17,191 nt of DNA from GWF2-33-9 sp964405755 (GTDB lineage: Bacteria > Bacteroidota > Ignavibacteria > Kapaibacteriales > UBA2268), in the NCBI GenBank assembly GCA_964405755.1, contig CAYOPF010000054.1, positions 1 through 17,191 on the forward strand, written 5' to 3'. Below the pieces are notes generated by a model. That model was not told where the DNA came from, made no database searches, and saw only the letters and a program-made list of their open reading frames with translations. A program made the translations under genes and the position numbers. This document shows, in pieces, positions 1 through 6,895 of the stretch (position 1 is the first letter of the stretch; each line of letters begins with the position of its first letter).

Positions 1-2
1 AA

Positions 3-146
3 GGCAATTTTCTACATGAAATAGCTGCACATGAGTTATTCTACCATGGTTTCGGGATGTTAATTGGGAATAGAAGGACGCATGGTAGTCAATGGAGCGA
101 TATAAAACAAGAGATTATGAATGCTTCCAAAAAGAAAAGGCCCTGA
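3..146 (+). CDS. 3' end of a zinc metallopeptidase-like protein (partial, N-terminus outside the window)
   Basis: The frame is open from the left edge to a TGA at 144-146, giving the last 47 residues of a protein whose start lies outside the window. The visible part begins GNFLHEIAAHELFYHGFG and contains HELFYH, a clean HExxH zinc-binding/catalytic motif, followed 13 residues later by THGSQW. An HExxH followed by HG-x-x-W is reminiscent of SprT-like and toxin-type zincins, where a later histidine is the third metal ligand; that assignment is inference. The C-terminus is short and basic (ASKKKRP). Only 2 nt separate its stop from the ATG of the next gene, so the two are probably co-transcribed. 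It could be the C-terminal domain of a larger polymorphic (for example Rhs-type) toxin, a small protease, or a phage-like peptidase; the missing N-terminus prevents a decision. Confidence 0.6.
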   Translation, partial: GNFLHEIAAHELFYHGFGMLIGNRRTHGSQWSDIKQEIMNASKKKRP

Positions 147-148
147 TT

Positions 149-640
149 ATGAAAAAGTTACTTTTATGTTTAATTATCTTTTTGTCACTATTGATGTTTA
201 GAAGTAATTTTGCTGTTGCAAATGAAAGTAGTATCCTGCAGCTTAAAAAATACATAAAATTAAAATCCTTGATATGCTTAGTTGAAATTGACAAAGACAG
301 TGTTATAATCATTGAGAATTCGTGGTATAAAGGTCCTGTTAGGTTGTTAATTTGCAAAATTCATCAAATATATAAAAATGATTTTCCACTTTCATCTGAT
401 TTAATAGAAATTTATTATCTACCTTTAAATTGTAGTGAAGCAGATTTTATAATTCAAGAACCAGAAAATGATTTAGTACAAAAAATTACTTTTAATAGAA
501 AAATAATTTTAACTACTTATTACAATCAGGAGCTTCAGAAATTTGTAACTAATAATTACTGTCCTAACAATTATATAGATAAAGAACCGGGTAAATCATT
601 ATACAAATACTTAGAAAAGAAATATAGAAAGAAAAAATGA
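149..640 (+). CDS. small exported protein of unknown function
   Basis: The product is a 163-residue protein of a family I do not recognise. The ATG at 149 is preferred over the in-frame ATG at 92, because 149 begins a typical Sec signal peptide (MKK, then a hydrophobic stretch about residues 4-15, cleavage plausible after AVA near residue 24) and has a purine-rich GAAAAGG upstream, while the longer version would bury the signal behind 19 charged residues. The mature part is lysine-rich, alternates short hydrophobic strands and loops, has cysteines at several positions (two near YLPLNC and NNYC) and ends in a basic tail (KKYRKKK). It lies 2 bp behind the peptidase-like fragment, so they are likely one operon. 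If the upstream protein is a secreted or injected toxin this could be its periplasmic immunity partner, but that rests on position only. Confidence 0.6.
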   Translation: MKKLLLCLIIFLSLLMFRSNFAVANESSILQLKKYIKLKSLICLVEIDKDSVIIIENSWYKGPVRLLICKIHQIYKNDFPLSSDLIEIYYLPLNCSEADFIIQEPENDLVQKITFNRKIILTTYYNQELQKFVTNNYCPNNYIDKEPGKSLYKYLEKKYRKKK

Positions 641-930
641 AACTTCAAAAAGTAATGCTAAATTACCCGACGGGACTCGCTCCCGATAAGGAAAAAGGGG
701 GCGGGAATAAGATACAGCATACGAATTGGTTCGAGTTGCATAAGGAGAGCTGACAACAATATAATGTTGAATATCAAAATAGCTGGATGATAGGCAAAAA
801 TTGATTTAAAATAACAACCCAAAGATTGATAGATTCGCCAGCACTTCACTGCGATGATCGTTGGTACTTATGTTTAAAAAATAAATTGCAAAATTTTCGT
901 CTGAATAGTAAAAAGGTGGAGAAAAATAAA
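641..930. other. 290-bp spacer with a locally GC-richer patch
   Basis: This spacer separates the exported-protein gene from the DUF4160 gene. It contains a small inverted repeat at 671-685 (CGGGA-CTCGC-TCCCG) with no T-run after it, so it is not an obvious terminator. The stretch from about 665 to 755 is visibly richer in G and C than its surroundings. A 63-codon hydrophobic frame exists on the minus strand (658-849), but it lacks a ribosome-binding site and a recognisable family, so I do not call it a gene. The patch may be a remnant of transferred DNA. Confidence 0.35.
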
Positions 931-1179
931 ATGCCAACTATTTCGAGATTTTATGGTATAATTATCAAAATGTTTTTCAGCGACCACAATCCACCACACT
1001 TTCACGCAATTTATGGTGAATATAATGGTATTTTTGATATTGCGACACTTGAATTAGTTGAAGGTGATATTCCTCCTCGTGCAATGGATCTTATTAAAGA
1101 ATGGGCAACAATTTACAAGAGTGAATTAACAAGAATGTGGGAAACCCAAGAATTTGTAAGACTTCCTGGATTAGAATAA
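931..1179 (+). CDS. DUF4160-family protein
   Basis: The product is an 82-residue protein matching the DUF4160 family: the N-terminal pattern ISRFYGIIIKMFFSDHNPPH, continuing FHAIYGEY, is the family hallmark (DHNPPHFH plus an aromatic-G). The ATG at 931 is chosen because it gives the usual family length and start (MPTISRF) and has AAGGTGGAG about 10 nt upstream; an in-frame start at 826 would add 35 residues unlike the family. The histidines of DHNPPHFH could bind metal or a substrate, but no activity is established. Its TAA overlaps the ATG of the following DUF2442 gene by one base (TAATG), so translation is probably coupled. DUF4160-DUF2442 pairs recur in many bacteria and have been regarded as toxin-antitoxin-like; the biochemical role is unknown. 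Confidence 0.85.
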   Translation: MPTISRFYGIIIKMFFSDHNPPHFHAIYGEYNGIFDIATLELVEGDIPPRAMDLIKEWATIYKSELTRMWETQEFVRLPGLE

Positions 1180-1457
1180 TGAGCCAACATTATCCCAAAA
1201 TATTAAAAGCAGAATACTTTAAGGATTTAATTTTAACTATAACATTTAGTGATAATTCGGTAAAATATTACAATTTTGAAAAGATAATTTCAAAACCTGC
1301 ATTTCGTAAATTATCTAAAATTGCTTATCTCAAAAATTTTGAAATAGCTGAAGGTGGATTTGGATTAATTTGGGATGATGAAACTGATATAGCTGAATCT
1401 GAATTATGGCTTAATGGAGTAGATTATCTGCAAAGCGAGTTGTCAATAGTTGAGTAA
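1179..1457 (+). CDS. DUF2442-family protein
   Basis: The product is a 92-residue protein of the DUF2442 family. Features fitting the family are the opening P-K-I-L-K-A-E-Y-x-x-D-L-I-L-T-I-T-F core, a DNSVKYYNFEKII strand-turn-helix, an aromatic/hydrophobic middle (AYLKNFEIAEGGFGLIW), and the acidic end (DDETDIAESELW). The start at 1179 overlaps the DUF4160 stop codon by one base; an alternative frame start at 1137 would overlap that gene by over 40 nt and give a non-family N-terminus. There is no separate Shine-Dalgarno, in keeping with translational coupling. It probably acts with the DUF4160 protein; whether one antagonises the other is not shown by the sequence. Confidence 0.85.
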   Translation: MSQHYPKILKAEYFKDLILTITFSDNSVKYYNFEKIISKPAFRKLSKIAYLKNFEIAEGGFGLIWDDETDIAESELWLNGVDYLQSELSIVE

Positions 1458-1711
1458 TTTTCATTTATTACTAATACACTACCATGAGCTGATGATTTAC
1501 GAATAACAAAGAGTTGCTGGTTATTTTACATGATAGAATCAAGTCTTGGAAGCAACTTCGTTGACCACCCAATACTACTTTCAGTACCAACCACCAACAA
1601 AATGTTATTTGACAGGCATATTCCTTACGACGGATCCACTGTTGGATGCATTTCCAAGCCATTCGCCGTATTCGTATTCAATTTGGTTACATTCGTTACA
1701 CAAAATATAAA
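1458..1711. other. spacer with coding-like debris, no complete gene
   Basis: No complete gene is supported here. On the minus strand a frame ending at the TAA of 1605-1607 reads CNECNQIEYEYGEWLGNA and then SNSGSVVRNMPVK, which looks like a real protein C-terminus with a CxxC pair, but its upstream part runs straight into the terminator hairpin at 1712-1742 and has no start. Other minus-strand frames in 1471-1600 also look coding-like but are interrupted. The best reading is a small decayed gene fragment. A 65-codon plus-strand frame at 1530-1727 is the shadow of this and has no ribosome-binding site. Confidence 0.35.
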
Positions 1712-1742
1712 AAAAAACTGCCCCTAAGTGAGGCAGTTTTTT
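1712..1742 (-). terminator. rho-independent terminator of the TonB-dependent receptor gene
   Basis: An 11-bp perfect stem (AAAAAACTGCC at 1712-1722 with GGCAGTTTTTT at 1732-1742) encloses a 9-nt loop. Read on the minus strand the stem ends in a run of nine T, 17 bp beyond the receptor stop codon. The arms are also flanked by A and T runs in the other direction, so it may work both ways. Confidence 0.9.
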
Positions 1743-1758
1743 AATGTGTTTTTTATTC

Positions 1759-4700
1759 TTAGTTGAATTTATATCGAATAGTTAATTGGAATCGATAAAC
1801 GTCATCTAAAAATACGGTGTTCGTGAAAGTTTTATTAATAAATACTGGGTCGATAAATTTACCGGCTGTTTTGTCGAAAGTACCACCACTAATTGTTCTT
1901 AATCGGTATTGTGGTTTTCCATCGGCTGCTGCAGGTCCACCTTGAGCCGTTGTAGGAACTACTAAAGGTTGGCTGGAAGTAAGAACTTGGCCAACTCCCC
2001 AATCCTGATTAATTAAATTGCCAACGTTCAACAAGTCCAATCTTATTTCCAATCCATTACGATAACCAAGAAATTCATAATAAAATTCCTGTGTTAAGCC
2101 CAAATCGAAACGAGCAATCATAGGTTGGATAACGCCATTTCTTTCGGAATATGTACCACGATTTTCTTTAAGGTAATCATCTTGTTGTATATAATTTTCC
2201 CATGCATCTGTTTGTGCTGCCGCTGTCACAGTATATTTCTGGTCTTTGTTTTCTAAATCTTTGTAGCTTATAGTATATTCCTGGAAATACATTTCTGATT
2301 TATCTTTAGGAATATAGATTAAATCGTTGGAAGTACCACCATCACCATTCATATCTCCACCCATTACATAGCTGGAACGACCATAAGTGAACCAGTCGAA
2401 GAATAAGGAGAAAGTAGTAGAACCAAAATTGAAATAATCGAGTTTGTAGGATACTGCCCCAAATATTCTTGTATCTGGATTGTAGGACGAAAAACCTAAA
2501 CCTGGGTTGTTTGGATTGCTTGAGTGTTGGTTGTTATTCCATGAACCAAATGCAATTGAACCAGCATCAACTGTATTCATCGAAACACCATATGCTCCAC
2601 CAACTTTTGCATACCAATTGTCTGCCCATGGTTTTTCGATAGTAGCTGCCAAATTCCATGAATAACCCAAATCTTGATTTTTAAGAACAACTGCGTTGCT
2701 AATTTTGTTATTAATTCTGTTTCCAGTAGTCCAGCGAGGACGAGTATCAGCACCTACAAAAGCTTTATCTGGATCTTTTTGATTGGCATTGATGTAGTAT
2801 ACCCCGTTTAAGTCTTTGCTATAAATAAATTCAACCGAACCTACCAAATCGAAAGGTAATCGTTGGTCAATCCCAAAATTGGAACGCCAAATTTGTGGGA
2901 ATTTAAAATCTGGATCAGTTAAAGCCAATTCATAGCTGGAAGCTGGCTTGCCAGAGATTTCTTTTGGTTTATAGGCATCTGGATTTTGATTAAATGGTCT
3001 TACTTTAGTGTTATCTAATTGTTCAAAACCAGTCAACATACCATTGTTACCAATTTGGTTCGAAATCCAAACATAAGCAGGTTGTGCGGTAAATACACCA
3101 GTACCACCACGAACTTGGGTAGTTTTATCTTCGAATACATCCCAATTAAAACCTAAACGAGGCGAGAATAGGGGTTTTGCATCTGGTAATTTTTCGGTTT
3201 TATATTGAACTATTGTACCATTTTCATCTTTAAATTTCAAAGTATCCATTTCGGGATTTACATAACCATTATCACCGAAAAATGGCATATCAACACGAAC
3301 ACCACCTGTTAGTTTGAAGTTGTTTAACACATTCCATTCATCTTGCAAGTATGCACCAGCATAAATTACATCCAATGGCTGAACAGGTTCATCTTGTCCG
3401 GGGATGTTAGACCATCTATATTGAAAACGACGAATTGAAATTGTATCAATTCCATTTGCGGAATTGTAAAAATCTTGTAAGCTATTGAAAGTATAAACAC
3501 TTTGGCTACCAGGGAAGAAAACGTTTTTGGAATGATATTTTTCGAAACTTACACCGAACAATAATGTGTGATCTTCCAGGAAGTATGTAAAGTTATCTTG
3601 TAACTGAATTGTACTATAATCCAATTTATTATTTGGAGTAAATGGTTCAGTTCCAAATGATGTATAAGTAGTTCCATCCTTCAAAATATCAACAAATGGG
3701 AATAACTTGCCGGGTTGTTCGCGACTTTCGTCATGGAATCTCCATCCAACAATCAAATTATTACTCATATTATTAGAAATAACGCTATTCCATTCTGCAA
3801 TCACCGAACGAATGTTTTCCAAAATTGCATAGTTGGAATTTTTAAAATTCAATGCTTGAGTTGAAGAACGACGATTTCCAAAACCCAAAGATGATGAGTT
3901 CGAAAGCAATACATCAGTTTTCGAATCTAAATGATTATATCGTAATGATATTTTATTCTTCTCATCTAAGTTATAATCAAATTTTAAAACAAATCTCAAT
4001 GCTGGAATACCAAAATCATAATCTTGATAACCACTGGTTTCATATCCATATTTATCCATTAAAAACTTACTTAACTGATCCATATCAGCTTTTTGAACAC
4101 GGGTGATATTTCCACCAACTACGTCACTACCAGTATTAGCCAAATAAGTTGTTCCTGGTAGTTTGGTATCTTCCATTTCGAAATTGGTAAAGAAGAAAAG
4201 TTGGTTTTTAATAATTGGGCCACCGATAGTTGCACCAAACATGTTATACTTAAATGTACCTGGATTGAAAGTAGATGGACCTGCTTTTGTTCCAACAAAT
4301 TCTTCATTTCTTAACTGATAATAAGCAGTAGCAACATAATCATTTGTACCTGATTTGGTTACCATATTAACGCCAGCACCAACAAAGTTACCCTGACGAA
4401 CATCGTAAGGAGCAACATTCACTTGTATCTGTTCCAATGCATCCAACGAAACAGGAGCAACACCAGTTCTATCACCTGGTTGTCCAGCTAAACCAAAGGA
4501 ATTGTTTATGTAGGAACCATCAATTGTAATGTTGTTCAATCTGTTATCTTGGCCTGCAAATGAAAGCCCATAAGTGCCTGTTTTTGCCTGTGGTGTTAAT
4601 CTTGTAAAGTCACCTATGCGACGCGAAATTGTCGGTAAAATCTGAATTTCTGTGTTGCTTACGGTAGTTGCAGCTCCTGTTCTGTCCTGACTGAACACTG

Positions 4701-5076
4701 CATCAGCTTTGCCATAAACAGTAATTTCTTGAGTTCTAACTCCCGATTGTTCGAGAACAAAATCCAAATCAACTGCGTTACCAAGAGTAACAGTAACGTT
4801 GCTAAATGATTTTTTTTCATAACCAGTGTAGGTAGTTGTTACTTCGTAAGGACCACCAACACGAACACCTAATATTGTAAAACGTCCATCACCTCTGGTA
4901 ATTGCACCATATTTGGTACCTGATGGTAAGTGAATTGCAGTTACTGATGCGCTTTTCAAAGCAACCTTGTCCGATCCTGTAACTTTACCAGTTATCGAAC
5001 CTGTCGTAACACCCTGAGCAAAAACATTAATGCCCAAGAATACGATAAGTGAAAGAATTGTTAGAAGTTTTCTCAT
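1759..5076 (-). CDS. TonB-dependent outer-membrane receptor, Oar-like, with carboxypeptidase-regulatory N-domain
   Basis: The gene encodes a 1105-residue outer-membrane beta-barrel transporter, expected to move a large or scarce ligand across the outer membrane using TonB/ExbBD energy; the ligand cannot be read from sequence. The start at 5076 is preferred over the in-frame start at 5100, because it begins the signal peptide MRKLLTILSLIVFLGINVFA (cleavage after residue 20) and has AGGAAA 4 nt upstream. Residues about 24-110 form a transthyretin-like carboxypeptidase-regulatory domain (GSITGKV, GDGRFTILGVRVGGPYEV, TGYEKKSF). Residues about 115-260 form the plug (ITVYGKADA, NNITIDGSYINNSFG, ALEQIQVNVAPYDVRQGNF, NMVTKSGTN). 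The rest is barrel, rich in aromatic and glycine-alternating strands, ending in a YRFQLTIRYKFN terminal strand with the expected aromatic end. Oar-type receptors of this architecture are common in Bacteroidota and myxobacteria. The gene is intact and monocistronic. Confidence 0.93.
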   Translation of the reverse strand: MRKLLTILSLIVFLGINVFAQGVTTGSITGKVTGSDKVALKSASVTAIHLPSGTKYGAITRGDGRFTILGVRVGGPYEVTTTYTGYEKKSFSNVTVTLGNAVDLDFVLEQSGVRTQEITVYGKADAVFSQDRTGAATTVSNTEIQILPTISRRIGDFTRLTPQAKTGTYGLSFAGQDNRLNNITIDGSYINNSFGLAGQPGDRTGVAPVSLDALEQIQVNVAPYDVRQGNFVGAGVNMVTKSGTNDYVATAYYQLRNEEFVGTKAGPSTFNPGTFKYNMFGATIGGPIIKNQLFFFTNFEMEDTKLPGTTYLANTGSDVVGGNITRVQKADMDQLSKFLMDKYGYETSGYQDYDFGIPALRFVLKFDYNLDEKNKISLRYNHLDSKTDVLLSNSSSLGFGNRRSSTQALNFKNSNYAILENIRSVIAEWNSVISNNMSNNLIVGWRFHDESREQPGKLFPFVDILKDGTTYTSFGTEPFTPNNKLDYSTIQLQDNFTYFLEDHTLLFGVSFEKYHSKNVFFPGSQSVYTFNSLQDFYNSANGIDTISIRRFQYRWSNIPGQDEPVQPLDVIYAGAYLQDEWNVLNNFKLTGGVRVDMPFFGDNGYVNPEMDTLKFKDENGTIVQYKTEKLPDAKPLFSPRLGFNWDVFEDKTTQVRGGTGVFTAQPAYVWISNQIGNNGMLTGFEQLDNTKVRPFNQNPDAYKPKEISGKPASSYELALTDPDFKFPQIWRSNFGIDQRLPFDLVGSVEFIYSKDLNGVYYINANQKDPDKAFVGADTRPRWTTGNRINNKISNAVVLKNQDLGYSWNLAATIEKPWADNWYAKVGGAYGVSMNTVDAGSIAFGSWNNNQHSSNPNNPGLGFSSYNPDTRIFGAVSYKLDYFNFGSTTFSLFFDWFTYGRSSYVMGGDMNGDGGTSNDLIYIPKDKSEMYFQEYTISYKDLENKDQKYTVTAAAQTDAWENYIQQDDYLKENRGTYSERNGVIQPMIARFDLGLTQEFYYEFLGYRNGLEIRLDLLNVGNLINQDWGVGQVLTSSQPLVVPTTAQGGPAAADGKPQYRLRTISGGTFDKTAGKFIDPVFINKTFTNTVFLDDVYRFQLTIRYKFN

Positions 5077-5108
5077 AGAATTTCCTAATATGTGGAACAA
5101 ATAAAATG

Positions 5109-5116
5109 CAAACTTA
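5109..5116 (-). promoter_or_regulatory. candidate -7 promoter box for the TonB receptor gene
   Basis: On the minus strand this reads TAAGTTTG, an exact match to the Bacteroidota -7 consensus TAnnTTTG, and lies about 32 bp before the start codon, leaving room for a short leader with the AGGAAA site. No convincing -33 TTTG was found at the standard distance. Confidence 0.45.
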
Positions 5117-5177
5117 ACACAAGAATTAAAATTTTCAGTTAATATTAAAGCAGTATTGTTAAGAAATTGTTAATTTA

Positions 5178-5208
5178 TTTTCCACAACTTTTCAACAAAT
5201 TTTCCACA
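5178..5208 (+). repeat. three DnaA-box-like 9-mers at an exact 11-bp spacing
   Basis: TTTTCCACA (5178-5186), TTTTCAACA (5189-5197) and TTTTCCACA (5200-5208) follow each other with starts exactly 11 bp apart, so all three face one side of the helix. Two copies differ from the DnaA consensus TTATCCACA by one base. Just before them ATTGTTAA also occurs twice at an 11-bp distance (starting near 5155 and 5166). They lie in the AT-rich spacer between two divergent genes. They may be operator half-sites or a DnaA-binding cluster. Confidence 0.55.
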
Positions 5209-5254
5209 TAAGATAAATAATTCAACAATTAACTTTTTATTCGTATTTATCTAT

Positions 5255-5262
5255 TAATTTTG
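5255..5262 (+). promoter_or_regulatory. candidate -7 promoter box for the transaldolase-aat unit
   Basis: TAATTTTG matches TAnnTTTG exactly and lies 29 bp before the transaldolase ATG, with the ribosome-binding site AGAGGA in between. The -33 region is only a T-run (5234-5238), so the match is partial. Confidence 0.45.
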
Positions 5263-5291
5263 TTATATTAGCAAAATAAAAGAGGAATATT

Positions 5292-5969
5292 ATGCAAATT
5301 TATCTGGACTCTGCCAACATTCAACATATTCACGATGCTGCAGCATGGGGAATTCTTTCTGGAGTTACAACCAACCCGTCCTTGCTTGCAAAAGAAGATC
5401 CAAAAGTCGATATTAAAGAACGAATTTTGGAAATCCACAAATTAGTTGGAGGTCATTTATCGGTCGAGGTAATTTCAACTGATACAGAAGGTATGATTAA
5501 GGAGGCAGAAGAAATCCGAGGATGGTTTCCCGAGGCTACTATTAAAATACCTATGATGCCTACTGGGTTGGCAGCTGTAAAGGAATTGTCAAAACGAAAT
5601 ATTCCAACAAATGTAACTCTGATTTTTAACCCTATTCAAGCAATAGCTGCCAACAATGCAGGTGCAACCTATGTCTCTGTGTTCTTAGGAAGATTGGACG
5701 ATATTGGAATGAACAGCGAGCACATTTTGGAAGAAATTACAAGTATTTGGTACACTCATGGGTTTGAATCGAAAATCATAACAGCTTCAATTCGTAACCC
5801 TTTACATATTATACATTCGGCTAAGTCTGGAGCTCATATAGCAACAGTCCCTTATGATGTTTTACGTAAATCCTTGCAACATCCGCTAACTGATATTGGA
5901 ATTGATATTTTCTTGAAGGATTACGATAAATTACAAACAGAAATACAGAAGTTGTTGATGGAACAATAA
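5292..5969 (+). CDS. tal: small (subfamily 3) transaldolase
   Basis: The 225-residue product belongs to the transaldolase/fructose-6-phosphate aldolase TIM-barrel family and is close to the usual 215-220 length. The reaction is transfer of a dihydroxyacetone unit between sugar phosphates in the non-oxidative pentose phosphate pathway, in the cytoplasm. Expected active-site residues are present in FsaA-like numbering: Asp6 (LDSAN), Asn28 (TTNPS), and the Schiff-base lysine Lys85 (TIKIPMMPTGL). Position 59 is Glu and position 131 is Phe (YVSVFLGRLDD). True fructose-6-phosphate aldolases have Gln and Tyr there, so transaldolase is the better call. The C-terminal ASIRNPLHIIHSAKSGAHIA and HPLTDIGIDIFLKDY blocks fit. 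The ATG at 5292 has AGAGGA about 7 nt upstream. It is followed 11 nt later by aat, probably on one transcript. Confidence 0.92.
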   Translation: MQIYLDSANIQHIHDAAAWGILSGVTTNPSLLAKEDPKVDIKERILEIHKLVGGHLSVEVISTDTEGMIKEAEEIRGWFPEATIKIPMMPTGLAAVKELSKRNIPTNVTLIFNPIQAIAANNAGATYVSVFLGRLDDIGMNSEHILEEITSIWYTHGFESKIITASIRNPLHIIHSAKSGAHIATVPYDVLRKSLQHPLTDIGIDIFLKDYDKLQTEIQKLLMEQ

Positions 5970-5980
5970 ACTCCGTTTTA

Positions 5981-6568
5981 ATGAGTAGTTTGTTCAATAC
6001 TGATTTAGTAATTACTTGCTATCTTAACGGGTATTTTCCAATGGCTGACTCTGACGAGGGCGAGATTTATTGGCATTTTCCAGATCCCAGAGCAATTTTC
6101 GATATTTATCATACAAAAATCCCCCGCTCTATCCGAACTCTTTCCAACTCAGATAAATACCATTACCGAATTGATACAGAATTCGAAAAAGTTATAACTT
6201 ATTGCTCAGAACGAGAAACAACTTGGATAAACCAGGAGATTATCGATGTTTACTGCGAATTAAATAAATTGGGATTTGCCCACTCTGTAGAGGTGTATAA
6301 TCAAAGCCAAGAATTAGTCGGAGGTTTATATGGAGTCGCAATTGGAGGAGCATTTTTCGGGGAATCAATGTTCAACAAAGAACCAAATACTGCTAAGTTA
6401 GCTTTCGTCAGACTAATTGAAATTCTAAGAGATAATAAATTTCTTTTACTTGATTCGCAATATATTAATGATTTTACGAAGCAATTAGGGGCATTCGAGA
6501 TATCTGCAGACGAATTCTTAAAGATACTACGAATTGCTGTTAGAGTTGATACAAACTTTAAAACATAA
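5981..6568 (+). CDS. aat: leucyl/phenylalanyl-tRNA--protein transferase
   Basis: The 195-residue product transfers Leu or Phe from charged tRNA to the N-terminal Arg or Lys of proteins, creating N-degrons read by ClpS/ClpAP. Family blocks are seen in order: NGYFPMAD (residues about 16-23), IYWHFPDPRAIF, TTWINQEIIDVYCELNKLGF, AHSVEVY, LVGGLYGVAIGGAFFGESMF, the AKLAF helix, LLDSQYINDFTKQLGAFEIS. The enzyme is at the short end of the family (E. coli about 234 residues), mainly from a short N-terminal region, which is common in Bacteroidota. The start ATG at 5981 is 11 nt after the transaldolase stop; no clear Shine-Dalgarno is visible, so translation may depend on the upstream gene. Its substrates include tRNAs, but the tRNA-Ser gene downstream is not one of them. 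Confidence 0.93.
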   Translation: MSSLFNTDLVITCYLNGYFPMADSDEGEIYWHFPDPRAIFDIYHTKIPRSIRTLSNSDKYHYRIDTEFEKVITYCSERETTWINQEIIDVYCELNKLGFAHSVEVYNQSQELVGGLYGVAIGGAFFGESMFNKEPNTAKLAFVRLIEILRDNKFLLLDSQYINDFTKQLGAFEISADEFLKILRIAVRVDTNFKT

Positions 6569-6588
6569 CAGATTTTTTTTAAATTATT

Positions 6589-6618
6589 TTTGTGTTAAAT
6601 CATTTTTTTGTAATTTTG
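6589..6618 (+). promoter_or_regulatory. candidate Bacteroidota-type promoter of tRNA-Ser
   Basis: TTTG (6589-6592) and TAATTTTG (6611-6618) match the -33 and -7 elements with an 18-bp spacer, and the -7 box ends 23 bp before the tRNA. This is the best paired promoter in the window. Confidence 0.55.
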
Positions 6619-6641
6619 TAATCCTTTAAACAAAGGACTTT

Positions 6642-6733
6642 GGAGAGGTGGCCGAGTGGCTTAAGGCATCGGTTTGCTAAACCGTCGTAGGGTTAACGCC
6701 CTACCGGGGGTTCGAATCCCCCCTTCTCCGCCA
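6642..6733 (+). tRNA. tRNA-Ser(GCU)
   Basis: This 92-nt class II tRNA has the CCA end encoded in the DNA. The acceptor arm GGAGAGG pairs with CTTCTCC (one G-U), followed by G and CCA. The D arm is GGCCGAGTGGCTTAAGGC. The anticodon loop TTGCTAA has anticodon GCT at 6676-6678, reading AGC and AGU codons. The long variable arm folds as TAGGG/CCCTA, and the T arm is GGGGG-TTCGAAT-CCCCC. The base pair at 27-43 is a U-U mismatch, a minor deviation. Confidence 0.98.
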
Positions 6734-6794
6734 CATCTGTATATAAATCAATAAGCTGTAATCTAAAATATTATCAAAAATCAATTATATTTTG

Positions 6795-6829
6795 TTTGTA
6801 TTAATTCTATTGGTAAAACTATAATTTTG
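6795..6829 (+). promoter_or_regulatory. candidate promoter of the lectin-domain gene
   Basis: TTTG (6795-6798) and TAATTTTG (6822-6829) resemble the Bacteroidota -33/-7 pair, but the 23-bp spacer is longer than usual. The -7 box lies 66 bp before the ATG at 6896. Confidence 0.35.
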
Positions 6830-6895
6830 GATTAAATAATTTGTAACTTTTGGATTTATAAATTGTCTCAAATGTAATTTTTATTTAAGGTCATT

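Noticed and set aside
92..148. N-terminal extension of the exported-protein gene
   Set aside because: It overlaps the peptidase-like frame by 55 nt and places 19 charged residues before an otherwise perfect signal peptide.
671..685. Hairpin CGGGA/TCCCG as a terminator
   Set aside because: The stem is only 5 bp and no T-run follows on either strand.
658..849. 63-codon hydrophobic minus-strand frame
   Set aside because: There is no ribosome-binding site, no family resemblance, and hydrophobicity is expected from the antisense of this composition.
3852..4307. Small frames inside the TonB receptor gene on both strands
   Set aside because: They are shadows of the receptor coding sequence and lack starts, ribosome-binding sites and recognisable domains.
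6642..6733. tRNA-Ser as an integration (att) site
   Set aside because: No partial copy of the tRNA 3' end and no integrase were seen anywhere in the window.
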